The notes under the pieces were generated by a model that saw only the letters and a program-made list of their open reading frames with translations, had not been told where the DNA came from and did not search any database. From positions 269,966 through 333,965 of the forward strand of contig NZ_CP033971.1 of the NCBI RefSeq assembly GCF_003854935.1: 64,000 nucleotides of DNA. Direction: 5' to 3'. This document shows, piece by piece, positions 17,930 to 26,448 of this stretch. The DNA comes from Cupriavidus pauculus. GTDB taxonomy: Bacteria; Pseudomonadota; Gammaproteobacteria; Burkholderiales; Burkholderiaceae. How positions within the stretch are numbered: position 1 is the stretch's first letter; each line of letters opens with the position of its first letter. Made by a program: the position numbers and the translations under genes.

Positions 17930-18634
17930 CTACTCCGTCACCGGCGCATGCACCGGCGCGATCGATGCGTGCTGGGTCTGCGTGCGCTGGGCGGCCTTGT
18001 GGACCATCGTGTAGGCGTAGTCGATGCCCATGCCGTAGGCGCCCGAGTGTTCCTTGGCCAGGCCGGTCACCGCGTCGTACGTTTCCTTGTTCTTCCAGTC
18101 GCGCTGCCATTCCAGCAGCACCTGCTGCCAGGTGACCGGCACCACGCCAGCCTGGATCATGCGCTGCATGGCGTAGTCGTGCGCTTCCTTGGTGGTGCCG
18201 CCCGAGGCGTCGGCCACCATGTAGATCTCGTAGTCGCCTTCCAGCATGGCCGACAGCGCGAAGGTGGTGTTGCAGACTTCGGTCCAGAGCCCGGCCACCA
18301 CGATCTTCTTGCGGCCATTGGCGGCCAGCGCGTCGCGCACCTTCTGGTCGTCCCACGAGTTCATCGACGTGCGTTCCAGCGTTTCCTTGCCCGGGAAGAC
18401 GTCGAGCAGCTCGGGGTAGGTGTAGCCCGAGAACGAATCGCTCTCGACCGTGGTGATGGTGGTCGGCACGTCGAAGATCTTGGCCGCCTTGGCCAGGCCG
18501 ACGACGTTGTTCTTCATCGTCTGGCGGTCCATCGACTGGACGCCGAAGGCCATCTGGGGCTGGTGGTCGATGATGATCAGTTGGCTGTTGCGCGGGGTCA
18601 GGACTTGCAGCTTGGCGTTGTTGGCGTTCGACAT
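17930..18634 (-). CDS. Isochorismatase-family cysteine hydrolase (YcaC-like)
   Basis: A 234-residue cysteine hydrolase. Asp in LIIIDHQPQM (near 24) and the nucleophile Cys in VVAGLWTEVCNTTFAL (near 120) are visible, with the cis-peptide region just before the Cys. The sequence is of the YcaC group, octameric hydrolases of unknown natural substrate; relatives act on amides such as nicotinamide. GGAG lies six bases before the ATG. An inverted repeat about 165 bases upstream may be an operator. The C-terminal tail (PVHAPVTE) is longer than in E. coli YcaC. Confidence 0.88.
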   Translation of the reverse strand: MSNANNAKLQVLTPRNSQLIIIDHQPQMAFGVQSMDRQTMKNNVVGLAKAAKIFDVPTTITTVESDSFSGYTYPELLDVFPGKETLERTSMNSWDDQKVRDALAANGRKKIVVAGLWTEVCNTTFALSAMLEGDYEIYMVADASGGTTKEAHDYAMQRMIQAGVVPVTWQQVLLEWQRDWKNKETYDAVTGLAKEHSGAYGMGIDYAYTMVHKAAQRTQTQHASIAPVHAPVTE

Positions 18635-18796
18635 GATGGGCTCCGGTATAAAAGGTGATTCAATGAATTTGAGTGGTTATTGGGCGGTGCTGGCTTCGCG
18701 TTGTCGCGCTTCGTTTCGCTTCGCTGCGTTGTCGCGCCGTCCATGTGCTGAACTATAGCGACCGCCGGCCCGGCGCAAACAGGCTATCGCTGTCAT

Positions 18797-18813
18797 AGTT
18801 ATTCAAAATAACT
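18797..18813. promoter_or_regulatory. Inverted repeat AGTTATT-CAA-AATAACT
   Basis: A perfect 7-base inverted repeat, AT-rich in a GC-rich setting, lies about 165 bases upstream of the isochorismatase-family gene and 200 upstream of the lipoprotein gene on the other strand. It could be an operator for either gene. No regulator gene is adjacent. Confidence 0.35.
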
Positions 18814-19009
18814 GAATACTCGACTGACAGGCCGTCCAATGCCAACCGAGGTTTTCCACTGGTTCCAGCCCGACCCTCCTCCCGGCTCTGCTCACACGGT
18901 GCGGTAGCCATCTCAGACTTTCGCCCATGCGTAACACCTTCCGCTACATTAGTAAGAGGGCCAACACCGCCAGCATCCGGGCACACATCTGAAGGACGGT
19001 GCCGACGCC

Positions 19010-19390
19010 ATGAAATTCGCTTACTCCGCGACTGGCCTCTGTGTCATCTTGACTGCGTGCATATCCACCGGCGTAGACGTGAGGCCCGAGCATTTAGCTA
19101 ACTTCTTACCCGGCTTCTCCACACTTGAGGACGTTACCGCTCAGCTGGGGGCGCCGACCTCTGCGGTGACGCTGAAAAGCGGAACAGCGATCCTCATCTA
19201 TTCGTTTGCAACGTCGCGACCGCATCCCGAAAGCTATATTCCCTTCATCGGCCCCCTTTTTTCCGGAGGCGAAATTCGTTCCTCTACTGTTCTGTTTGAG
19301 TTTGACGAGAATGGGGTTCTTCGCAGTCAGCGCAGGACTACGTCAAGTGGCACCTCAGGATTGAGCGTACTTCCGCTCGATCCGATGTGA
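19010..19390 (+). CDS. Small lipoprotein with SmpA/BamE-like fold
   Basis: A 126-residue protein with a lipobox LTAC (Cys17). The mature part contains LANFLPGFSTLEDVTAQLGAPTS followed by a beta strand (AILIYSF) and a closing strand STVLFEFDENGVL. This is the layout of SmpA/OmlA (BamE-like) small outer membrane lipoproteins, where the motif is G.st..ev...lG.P. It is not necessarily BamE; several such paralogues occur per genome. The start follows GAAGGACGGTGCCGACGCC with moderate spacing. Confidence 0.7.
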   Translation: MKFAYSATGLCVILTACISTGVDVRPEHLANFLPGFSTLEDVTAQLGAPTSAVTLKSGTAILIYSFATSRPHPESYIPFIGPLFSGGEIRSSTVLFEFDENGVLRSQRRTTSSGTSGLSVLPLDPM

Positions 19391-19433
19391 TAGAGGATCA
19401 CGCCAGGCGGTTATCGGGACTGCCGGTTCTCGA

Positions 19434-20591
19434 TCATTGCGACGAAGAGAACTCTTTTTCAGCGTCCCCGAACCGGTAGAGGTGCGTGTTATCCGGCGCC
19501 TCACCAATTCTCGTGCCCAACGGGCTGAAAAGCGCATGCCGACGAAAGTTATCGGCATCTGATCGAGCGCTCCTGTTTGCGTGCTCCACAGCAGCAGCAT
19601 AAGCCATTGACTGCTTGCTCCTCTCGATCTCAAGCAACTGAGTCGAGCCATTCAATCGCACGCTGTATCTTCCAAGGTTGTAGAAGAGATACATCGCATA
19701 GAGATTGTCGAAGTCTCTATAAGCGCCCTGTTCCCGTCGGAAATCTAGAGAAAGCACCGAAGGGAATCGATCAGGGAGATCCTTGAATGGAATCTTCGGT
19801 TCCTCACGGGGTTCAACGTAGTTCGAGCCCTCGTACTTCTTATACAGCACCACATCCATACCGTAACCTCGATTCCCCCACTCTGCGAGCAGTTTGATCG
19901 CCATCTCGGTCGGAATGTTCGCCGTGGCCGCGGCCACTACCCGTCGGCGGGACAGCACTTTCGGTGCTTTAACTACCAAGCCATCGTAACCAGCGCCATA
20001 CTTGAACGCCGCGCCGATCGCTTTTGCACAGTTCAGGCGCAAGTAGTCATACTTGACTTCGCCTGCGTGGTATTCGGTATCTCTCCTACGTTCATGGTAG
20101 TCGTCGTTAATTCGCCCGAAGTATCTGACCAGGGCTTGTTTTTCTTGGAGCGGCACACCATAAACGCGAACCCCTACCACCGAGCGCTTATAGGTTTCCC
20201 CAAAGTCGAGGCCGAACACCGCCAGCTCTGATGTCGAAGAAGTGGTATGGAAAAGATACTCCCGCTTCGGAATGGTCACGATAAGATCGGCGGTGTGGAA
20301 TTTTCCTTCGTGTCGACGATCTCTGTCCGCATAGAAGTTGGCCGAATACACAAGCTCCTCGTTGGAAGCAGTATCACGGATGGCGAGCGCTATATGACCT
20401 GCTGATCCACCCTTCGATGTCCCAAAGCTGATCAGCAGTTCCAGATCGTATGGGTCCTGACCCAGAAAGTCGCTGATCTCGGCGACATTGAGAGGCGCAG
20501 GGCCATCTTTACTGCCGAGTTCAGTGCCGGCCGCCCGACAGGGAACCAGGAAGGCAATAACCAGCAACCAAAAAGTAGATCGTCGCCTCAT
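19434..20591 (-). CDS. Exported hypothetical protein, possible permuted papain-like fold
   Basis: A 385-residue protein with a signal peptide ending near CRAAG (residue about 22). An early GGSAGHIALAIRD (His near 66) and a later YDYLRLNCAKAIGAAF (Cys near 190) are arranged as in circularly permuted papain-like enzymes such as the DUF4105/Lnb-type and related periplasmic domains, where His precedes Cys. The C-terminal half (after about 260) has no motif I recognise. It converges on the lipoprotein gene at 19010. Enzyme activity is a guess from two motifs. Confidence 0.6.
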   Translation of the reverse strand: MRRRSTFWLLVIAFLVPCRAAGTELGSKDGPAPLNVAEISDFLGQDPYDLELLISFGTSKGGSAGHIALAIRDTASNEELVYSANFYADRDRRHEGKFHTADLIVTIPKREYLFHTTSSTSELAVFGLDFGETYKRSVVGVRVYGVPLQEKQALVRYFGRINDDYHERRRDTEYHAGEVKYDYLRLNCAKAIGAAFKYGAGYDGLVVKAPKVLSRRRVVAAATANIPTEMAIKLLAEWGNRGYGMDVVLYKKYEGSNYVEPREEPKIPFKDLPDRFPSVLSLDFRREQGAYRDFDNLYAMYLFYNLGRYSVRLNGSTQLLEIERSKQSMAYAAAVEHANRSARSDADNFRRHALFSPLGTRIGEAPDNTHLYRFGDAEKEFSSSQ

Positions 20592-20768
20592 TTTTCATCT
20601 GGCTTGAAGGGCACATCGATCCCTCACGTTAGGCGATGCGCCAGCATTCTGGCTAGGGACCATGGGCTAACCTGGCCGCCCTTCGGTGCGTCCGTGGCGA
20701 CGATGGCGCACCATCCGTTTAAGCTGGGCCTCGGCGCGCAGATTCATCGGTCGCAGATCTGCGTTCCG

Positions 20769-21224
20769 TTAGGCGTTGCCAATGTCTCCTGCGGGGACCG
20801 CACTCCGACTGCTATTGATAACGTCAAGCACTGCAGCAGTCATAACCGAAGCCGACATGCCGAACATGAGGATTCCATTAGCCGCCTCCAGTGGCCCTAA
20901 TAGGCGCCAGCGCTCCGACATTACGATATCGCCATAACCCAAGGTGGAGAAATTGACACCAGAGTGATACAGGGCAGTATAGAAAGTCTGGAATTCGCCG
21001 AGCGCAAGGAACAAGAGCGCCCATATCGCCATCTGCGCCACGTTGCAAAGCAAGGTAAGCAGCATGACGCCCGCCAGTAGGAGCACGTCGGTCCAGAGCG
21101 AACGCCGACCGTCTTGCGTAGACCGGAATCGAGCGTAACGTCGCAGACAAACGGCAATAACCAAGCCTTGTAATACCAAGCACAGCAGCATGACAGGAGC
21201 GGCAACCAGCAGATGAAGGGGCAT
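20769..21224 (-). CDS. Pore-domain potassium channel-like membrane protein
   Basis: A 151-residue membrane protein with hydrophobic segments at about 5-27, 46-74 and 105-130. Between the last two is a pore loop FYTALYHSGVNFSTLGYGD whose TLGYGD (94-99) is a K+ selectivity filter of the Ion_trans_2 type. There is no RCK/TrkA domain and no voltage sensor, so it would be a minimal channel gated in some other way. In related annotations it is called two-pore-domain or ion channel family protein. It stands alone. Confidence 0.8.
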   Translation of the reverse strand: MPLHLLVAAPVMLLCLVLQGLVIAVCLRRYARFRSTQDGRRSLWTDVLLLAGVMLLTLLCNVAQMAIWALLFLALGEFQTFYTALYHSGVNFSTLGYGDIVMSERWRLLGPLEAANGILMFGMSASVMTAAVLDVINSSRSAVPAGDIGNA

Positions 21225-21339
21225 GGCGGGCTTCCAGATAATGGATTTACGCCGGCAAGATTTACCGGCAGGCTACCTACTAATGTTGCCATGTGTCGGC
21301 TGTCAACTTACCGGGCAGCGCCCGACCGCCACGGAATAC

Positions 21340-21490
21340 GCAAACTCCTTCGATAACCAGAATCTCGCGCGTACACATCAAATCATAGAAAGGCATCAGT
21401 ATCGGCCCTTTCCCGGGCATCCTGTCCATGGACAGTTTTTTTGCATGACCATCGTTGGTGCCAGTATAGATATTGAAGATAAGCCAGAGC
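21340..21490 (-). pseudogene. HipA C-terminal kinase fragment
   Basis: About 45 residues of a HipA-type Ser/Thr kinase toxin remain: LLWLIFNIYTGTNDGHAKKLS followed by GPILMPFYDLMCTRE. In intact HipA the catalytic segment reads as N-x-DxHxKN and then APFYDLxxT; here the catalytic N-D-x-H-x-K pattern is kept as NDGHAK. The first about 230 residues and the tail are absent, and only about 80 bases separate it from the hipB remnant, so an internal deletion has removed most of the gene. Confidence 0.6.
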
Positions 21491-21570
21491 AGAAAACGGC
21501 GCGGGCTCACAAGAGGCTGCGCTGTGCTCGCGGATGTTCCTGGCGCAGTCGGGCGGGTCACCAGATTTCC

Positions 21571-21760
21571 CTACGGAATATCCGACCGAATCACAACTTC
21601 CAGGCCAAGCAGTTGCCGCACTTCCAAGGACTTTTCCAACTGTAGCTGGCGCTTTCCGCATTCAAGGTAGACGAGGAGGCGGTTCCAGTTCCGGTTACGC
21701 CGGCGATGTGAGCTTGTTTCAGGCCTTGTTGTTTGCGCTCTCACACGCAAGGGCGCCTGC
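21571..21760 (-). pseudogene. HipB-like antitoxin remnant with frameshift
   Basis: A HipB-type helix-turn-helix is split over two frames. ERKQQGLKQAHIAGVTGTG lies in the first and NRLLVYLECGKRQLQLEKSL then LGLEVVIRSDIP in the second, with a stop at 21571-21573. One missing A after GGAACTGG restores a normal reading (GTGNRLLVYLE) in the style of HipB proteins. It lies just upstream of the HipA fragment on the same strand, so the pair is a dead hipBA module. Confidence 0.6.
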
Positions 21761-22353
21761 TTCTTCGAAGAACGGACGATTGTCTCTTCGCTGGCAGCTT
21801 ACTGCATCTGCGATAGCGGTCGCCCGCCGATTACCGATCGGTATCTCAAGATCAAGATCGCCAAAATATCAACGAAAACCAGCAATCTATCCGTGCTATT
21901 ACGGCGAAACCCATGGAAATCGCGCGACCGCCCTGTTCCCTGAATTCCCCCTAGAATTGGCCACGTCCTCCAAGTGAGTTCGGAGTAATCAGTGGCCACC
22001 TTCCATGCCGGTAAGCCGAGTGCAGCCGGGTTATACCGAGCAGCCGTGTACGGCGGACGGCAAGTTACCGCGCGTGGCGGTCATCGACAGTAACAACAGC
22101 CGAGCTTCGATTCAAGGCGATGCGATTTGCTGGCTTAGCAGGTTTCTCGATGGCGCATGGGCATCCTTGCTGGTTTCGGAGCCTTCCGGCGTGCCCCTGC
22201 CGGCCAGCAAACAGGTGCGGTATGTCGATGAGGCCGATGGCGGGTGCCAGCAGCACGCGTCGCTCCATCATTTTTCGAGCTGCCGAAACCCTTACAGTCG
22301 CCCGCAGGGGTGCGCCGCTGCTACCCGACTATGGCGAGGGAATTTTTTTCCGG
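21761..22353. other. 593-base stretch without a supportable gene
   Basis: Several short frames overlap here on both strands, but none has a domain, a ribosome site or a recognisable relative. It separates the hipBA remnant from a small exported protein gene. Confidence 0.35.
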
Positions 22354-22689
22354 TTATTTCGACTTCGACCGGCCGTCGGTGTAGGGATCGAACTTACCCG
22401 TTTTGGCCACGTTGTCCGGAAGAGGAGGCGGATCTTCGGGTGCAAGCTTGGCGGCGTGAGATTGCCCGCCGGTGCGGGTGCCTTCCGTATACGGGTCGAA
22501 TTTCCCGCTGCGCTGAGCCGAGCTCTTCTTCTGACTCTGCTTCGCAGGCGATTCCTTTGTAGGCGGGGTGTGTGAGCCGCCGTAGAGGTCGCCACCGTCC
22601 GTGTAGTTCTTCTGCGCGCTAGCGGGCGAGGCGAGCAGTAGAGCGACGATCGCAGCGAGCGTGGCGCCAGCACCGAATCTGTTTTCCAT
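22354..22689 (-). CDS. Small exported protein with repeated KFDPYT motif
   Basis: A 111-residue protein with a signal peptide ending at ASPASA (near 25). The mature part is polar and low-complexity. It carries a duplicated motif, SGKFDPYTEGTRTGG and TGKFDPYTDGRSKSK, with a shorter relative, NYTDGGDLYGG, nearer the N-terminus. I do not recognise the family, though small exported proteins of this kind recur in Burkholderiales. The start at 22689 has GGAG six bases upstream; an ATG four codons earlier is also possible. It is divergent from the flavodoxin gene. Confidence 0.65.
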   Translation of the reverse strand: MENRFGAGATLAAIVALLLASPASAQKNYTDGGDLYGGSHTPPTKESPAKQSQKKSSAQRSGKFDPYTEGTRTGGQSHAAKLAPEDPPPLPDNVAKTGKFDPYTDGRSKSK

Positions 22690-22837
22690 CTCAATCTCCA
22701 TCAGGTAGTCAACGTCTTAACCAAGACTAGTCCAATGGGGTGTTCAGTCCTTGATTCACGTCAAAACTGCACCGTTCCTGCGTTCTAATCTTGTTGTACC
22801 GGTCTCCCCGGACCCCACGTCCACCAGGGTGCGAACT

Positions 22838-23368
22838 ATGCCTAACACAGCGATTCTCTACTACTCTCGGACGGGCACCACGCGTCAGGCGGCGCAACTG
22901 TTGGCACAGCGTCTCGGTTGTCCCGTCTTCGAGGTGTTCGACCGCGTCCGTCGCGCAGGCTTGTGGGGCGACCTGCGTTGTATCGTTGACAACCTGCTTC
23001 GCAGACGTGTGGCGTATTGCTATGCGGGTCCGGTCTTGAACGACTACAGCCGGCTCGTCGTCATGGCCCCGGTTTGGATGGGACATCTCGCTGCCCCAAT
23101 GCGAAGCTACCTGAAGGATCACCCATACTGTGGCCAGCAACTGGCGGCAATCGTTGTCATGGCAGCGCGAGGAGGTTTCAGGGCGGCAGAGGAAATTGCC
23201 TTCGCAGCGGGCCGCCCTCCCAATCCGACCATTGTGGTCCTAGAACGGGATATCAGTTCAGGGGCCGCCCTCCCCGACATAGAGGAATTCGCCAACGCCT
23301 TGGAAGGCAGCGAAGTCGACAGCGCACGAACATGGCGGGCGGCCTGGCTGTCGCCCAGTGAAGCGTAA
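22838..23368 (+). CDS. Flavodoxin-family protein
   Basis: A 176-residue flavodoxin-like protein. The FMN phosphate loop YYSRTGTTRQAAQLL is at about 8-22, the VVMAPVWMGHLAAPMRSYL segment (second FMN loop) near 75-93, and AIVVMAARGG near 105. Relatives are single-domain FMN proteins that act as electron carriers or NADPH-dependent reductases. I start it at MPNTAILYY (22838), the usual family N-terminus, rather than at an ATG 29 codons upstream. No operon partner follows. Confidence 0.82.
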   Translation: MPNTAILYYSRTGTTRQAAQLLAQRLGCPVFEVFDRVRRAGLWGDLRCIVDNLLRRRVAYCYAGPVLNDYSRLVVMAPVWMGHLAAPMRSYLKDHPYCGQQLAAIVVMAARGGFRAAEEIAFAAGRPPNPTIVVLERDISSGAALPDIEEFANALEGSEVDSARTWRAAWLSPSEA

Positions 23369-25642
23369 CTTAGCAGCAGCATTCAATGTTTGAAGCTGAC
23401 GTCCGCGCTTATAGTGGCAAACGATCCGCTAAGCCGGGCATTAAGAACGGCCACGCAGTGCATTGTGGTAGCTCGAAGGACGACATGGCCAGGGCCGCGA
23501 GAGATTCGACTGAGGCCCTGCGATAGCCGCCTACAAGGAGCAAAGAGGCCGAGGAGGATGGCGATGGCAAGGCTTTTAGGGTCGTATGTGACCTGCGTGT
23601 CGCCATTAGCATCCCCTAGCTGCAAGCTCTCGCCCGCGGCCAAAGCCAGAGTCCGCGCAGCCCACCCGTATAGGTCGTGCAGTACCACGCGTGAGGCGTC
23701 AGCGCGGCCTTGGCGCATAGCCGATTTCCGGTCGGCTCATCCGTGCAGGCCGCCAGCGTCACGGCGCATGCGGCGTAGGCCGAATCAGGCTGGCCACCTT
23801 TTCGTTGTTCCCGACGGCGGCCGCGTCGCCACGAAGGTTGCGCCTTCCGTCGTCGGCAACCAGTCGGCCAGGCCGCCTACCCCTTTTGCTCCTTCTGAGC
23901 GGCGCACGGCGAGCGCCGTTGTCCGCGCGTCGCCCCAGTTTGTTACTGCCGACGTCGCGGGCGCCACCATGCGGGGTAAGACTTGGCCGGCGCCTCCTGC
24001 ACCACCAAGTGCATCACGCTGGCCACGCGGCAGCCAGTGGGGAGCGTTGCGGTGGCCGTTACAATGGTCGCGCCGGCGGTTACGGTCCGGACGGTCGCGC
24101 AAGTGCCGACCAGCGTCGGGACCGAGGCAGACCCGCTTCCCGCGTCTTGTCCGAGGCTGCCGCGATGGCGACGGACGGATCCGGGGAGGTCCACGCGAAG
24201 CTTGCCCCTGAATCTCGCTAGTCAGGTATCGGCAAGGTGACCTTCAGTTTCAGCGTGCCGGCGGCGCGGTAGACGTCTGGACTTCGGATCGCATGAACCC
24301 CGCGGCGAGCAAGATGAGGCCGGCAACCCGCGGTGGAAAGGTGGACTTAACCCACATTTATATAGAAGGACCGCCGACCGGCGGCCATGCTCTCCGGCTC
24401 AGGCGTCGTGTGGGCGACTATGGCAGCGCGGGGACGTGGCGCATTTCCGGGATGAGGTGGCTGGCTAATGACGTCATCCAAAGTTTGCCGTTGAGTTGGG
24501 TAAGCAGGGGCGGCAGAGTAGAACCACCCCGGGAGGCCGTGGCGCCGGGCGCAGCGGGGAGGTAACTGTTTCGGCCCAGAGCCACGAACACTTCGAAGCC
24601 AGTAGGGCGATGGGGCACGGGCGCGCCGCAGCTAGTCGGCCCCCTTCCTTTCGAGGGATCCGGCCTTGAGCCTGCAGTCGCTCCGGGCCCCGCCTCTAGC
24701 GGGCCCCCTTCCGCAGGACAAAAAATAATTTGCATAGCATTTTATAGCCCAATTCTGGGCGGCTAATAGGGCGCACTGACAAGATATGAATATAATCAAG
24801 CACTTACGCCTTCAGTTCCACTGCCTCATAAGGCCTCTGGACATCGCAATTCTTGGGGTTGGGTCGCGGTGTCTGTAAAAGTTTTCTCGGCCGTCTTCCA
24901 CATGTCATTTCAGGGAAATGGTTGCGACGCTGAAGATCTGCTCCCTGTATCGTCCCGCTATATAAGCCAGGTCGCAATGGCGTCCCAGCGCGGGATCGAT
25001 TCAGGCTACGCGGCGTTCTGAGGCGGTCTGACCCGTGGTCGCTTCGGCGAGACCGGCTCCGCGCCCGGTTTGGCAAGGCCCGCACACCCACCGGCAGCGC
25101 GTGGCTGAGCTTTACCACTGTCGCGACGGCGATTGCAGTGCCCTCCTCACTGGCCGCACCGTCGGCTTCAGTTCGGCGCTCCAAACATGTGGCCGTTCTT
25201 CGAACTTGCTCCCGCTCTGAGGTTTCCGCCAATTCCCACAGCGTCGTTCGACCTTGTGACTTAGAGGCATGTCAATGGAAAACCGATATCCGTTCAGAGT
25301 TCGTAGCCTGCGGAAGTCCACGTTCTTCTAGCAACGGGATAATTCTCGACCGTCTCATTACGGGACCTCTCTAATAAGGGCACGGACAATACCAGGGCCG
25401 AGAAATTGGCTTGCCAAAATTGATATTTATATTAAATTTCAAAATACTTACTGATACTCTCGCCGGTAATACGCCGGACGGGCGTGGCACAAAGGCGTGG
25501 CTTTTTTGGAGGGCCGAACCGAGTAGTTCGGTAAAGATGGCCCTCCTCCCCAATTTTAAGGGGCTTCATGTCGAAGGAGTTTTAAGGTAGGCATTTGGAA
25601 GGGCAACGCAGGTAGTTGGGCAAAGCGATATGTGGCCGGGCA
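23369..25642. other. 2.3-kb stretch without a supportable gene
   Basis: The longest frames (23390-24211 plus; 23785-24102 minus) are rich in Arg/Pro/Ala, as expected from high-GC DNA read out of frame, and lack any recognisable motif. GC drops after about 24720. An inverted repeat lies at 24684-24710. The stretch forms the boundary between the accessory genes on the left and the plasmid maintenance module on the right. Confidence 0.4.
24684..24710. repeat. GC-rich inverted repeat
   Basis: CGGGCCCCGC and GCGGGCCCCC face each other around CTCTA, giving a mostly paired stem. It is followed within 15 bases by a run of A (ACAAAAAATAA). On the minus strand a T-run lies before, not after, the stem, so it is not a standard intrinsic terminator. 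Role unknown. Confidence 0.35.
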
Positions 25643-25660
25643 ACTTTCAAGCTTGAAAGT
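25643..25660. repeat. Candidate parS palindrome 1
   Basis: ACTTTCAAGCTTGAAAGT, a perfect 18-base palindrome, is the best of four related sites upstream of parA. It is a candidate ParB-binding centromere site. Confidence 0.6.
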
Positions 25661-25769
25661 GCGGGAGGCAAAGAGCCTCTGGCAAGTACCTGGACCGAGA
25701 AGCGCTTGCTCTCGCATAACATGGCCTGCGTGCCCGTCGGCATGCGCCAAGTCGGAAGTTGCTTGCCCG

Positions 25770-25787
25770 GCTTTCAAGCTTGAAAGT
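25770..25787. repeat. Candidate parS palindrome 2
   Basis: The 16-base core CTTTCAAGCTTGAAAG is perfect, with G at the left outer position and T at the right. Confidence 0.6.
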
Positions 25788-25922
25788 ACCGCTAGCCACG
25801 GATCTTGCCGGCACCTTCCGTATGGTTTTTCTGCGCTCGCCAATCGTGACGCCGCGCGGCGTCAACTGCGTCATTAACGCGATTAAAGCTCTTATTTTTT
25901 CATCACGGTGCACGGGAGTGAC

Positions 25923-25942
25923 GACTTTCATGCTTGAAAGTC
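25923..25942. repeat. Candidate parS palindrome 3
   Basis: GACTTTCATGCTTGAAAGTC extends the palindrome to 20 bases but has one central mismatch (CAT/CTT). Confidence 0.58.
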
Positions 25943-26244
25943 ACAACTGCACCAACGGCCGTAAGTGTCTGGCTTCGGACTTTTATCCTGGCATCTGCCC
26001 ACGCAAAAGATTACGAATCATCTCCCACCATCGCCAACTATGTAGATCCAAATTCGCCCTGCTCGAATCCTGTTGACTCGTGTCCCAAGCGATCATCGCT
26101 TCAGCACGGCTGAGCTTTGAGAATATCCGCAGGCGGAGACCGTTCTGAAGACATAGGCCCCTTCAGAGAACGTCTCCAACTCGGTTGCTCCTAGCTTCAG
26201 GCGCGGGGGCTGGACCACAGATTTCGCGGGGTGTGGTGCCCCGT

Positions 26245-26262
26245 GCTTTCACGCTTGAAAGT
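26245..26262. repeat. Candidate parS palindrome 4
   Basis: GCTTTCACGCTTGAAAGT keeps both arms with a central change (CAC/CTT). It lies about 190 bases before parA and could also act in parAB autoregulation. Confidence 0.58.
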
Positions 26263-26353
26263 ACGGGTCGCGTTCTGGCAGGAAGGTTGCAGGTCTGAAC
26301 GGAAGGAGGAGGCGAGTTTTGCGTCGCAAGTGTGCAACTTAACGAGATACTGC

Positions 26354-26382
26354 TTGGATTTTTCGTCAGTATGAAGTATTAA
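26354..26382 (+). promoter_or_regulatory. Possible parAB promoter
   Basis: TTGGAT (26354-26359) and TATTAA (26377-26382) are 17 bases apart, 67 bases before the parA start. The match to the sigma-70 consensus is only moderate. Confidence 0.3.
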
Positions 26383-26448
26383 TCGCAAGTGCTCGCTCAG
26401 TTACGCAACCTGCGTGGAAGTAAAAGATATATCTTATGTGGAGAATAT

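Noticed and set aside
23390-24211. A 273-residue plus-strand protein
   Set aside because: Very rich in Arg, Pro and Ser without motifs; overlapping frames on both strands look alike.
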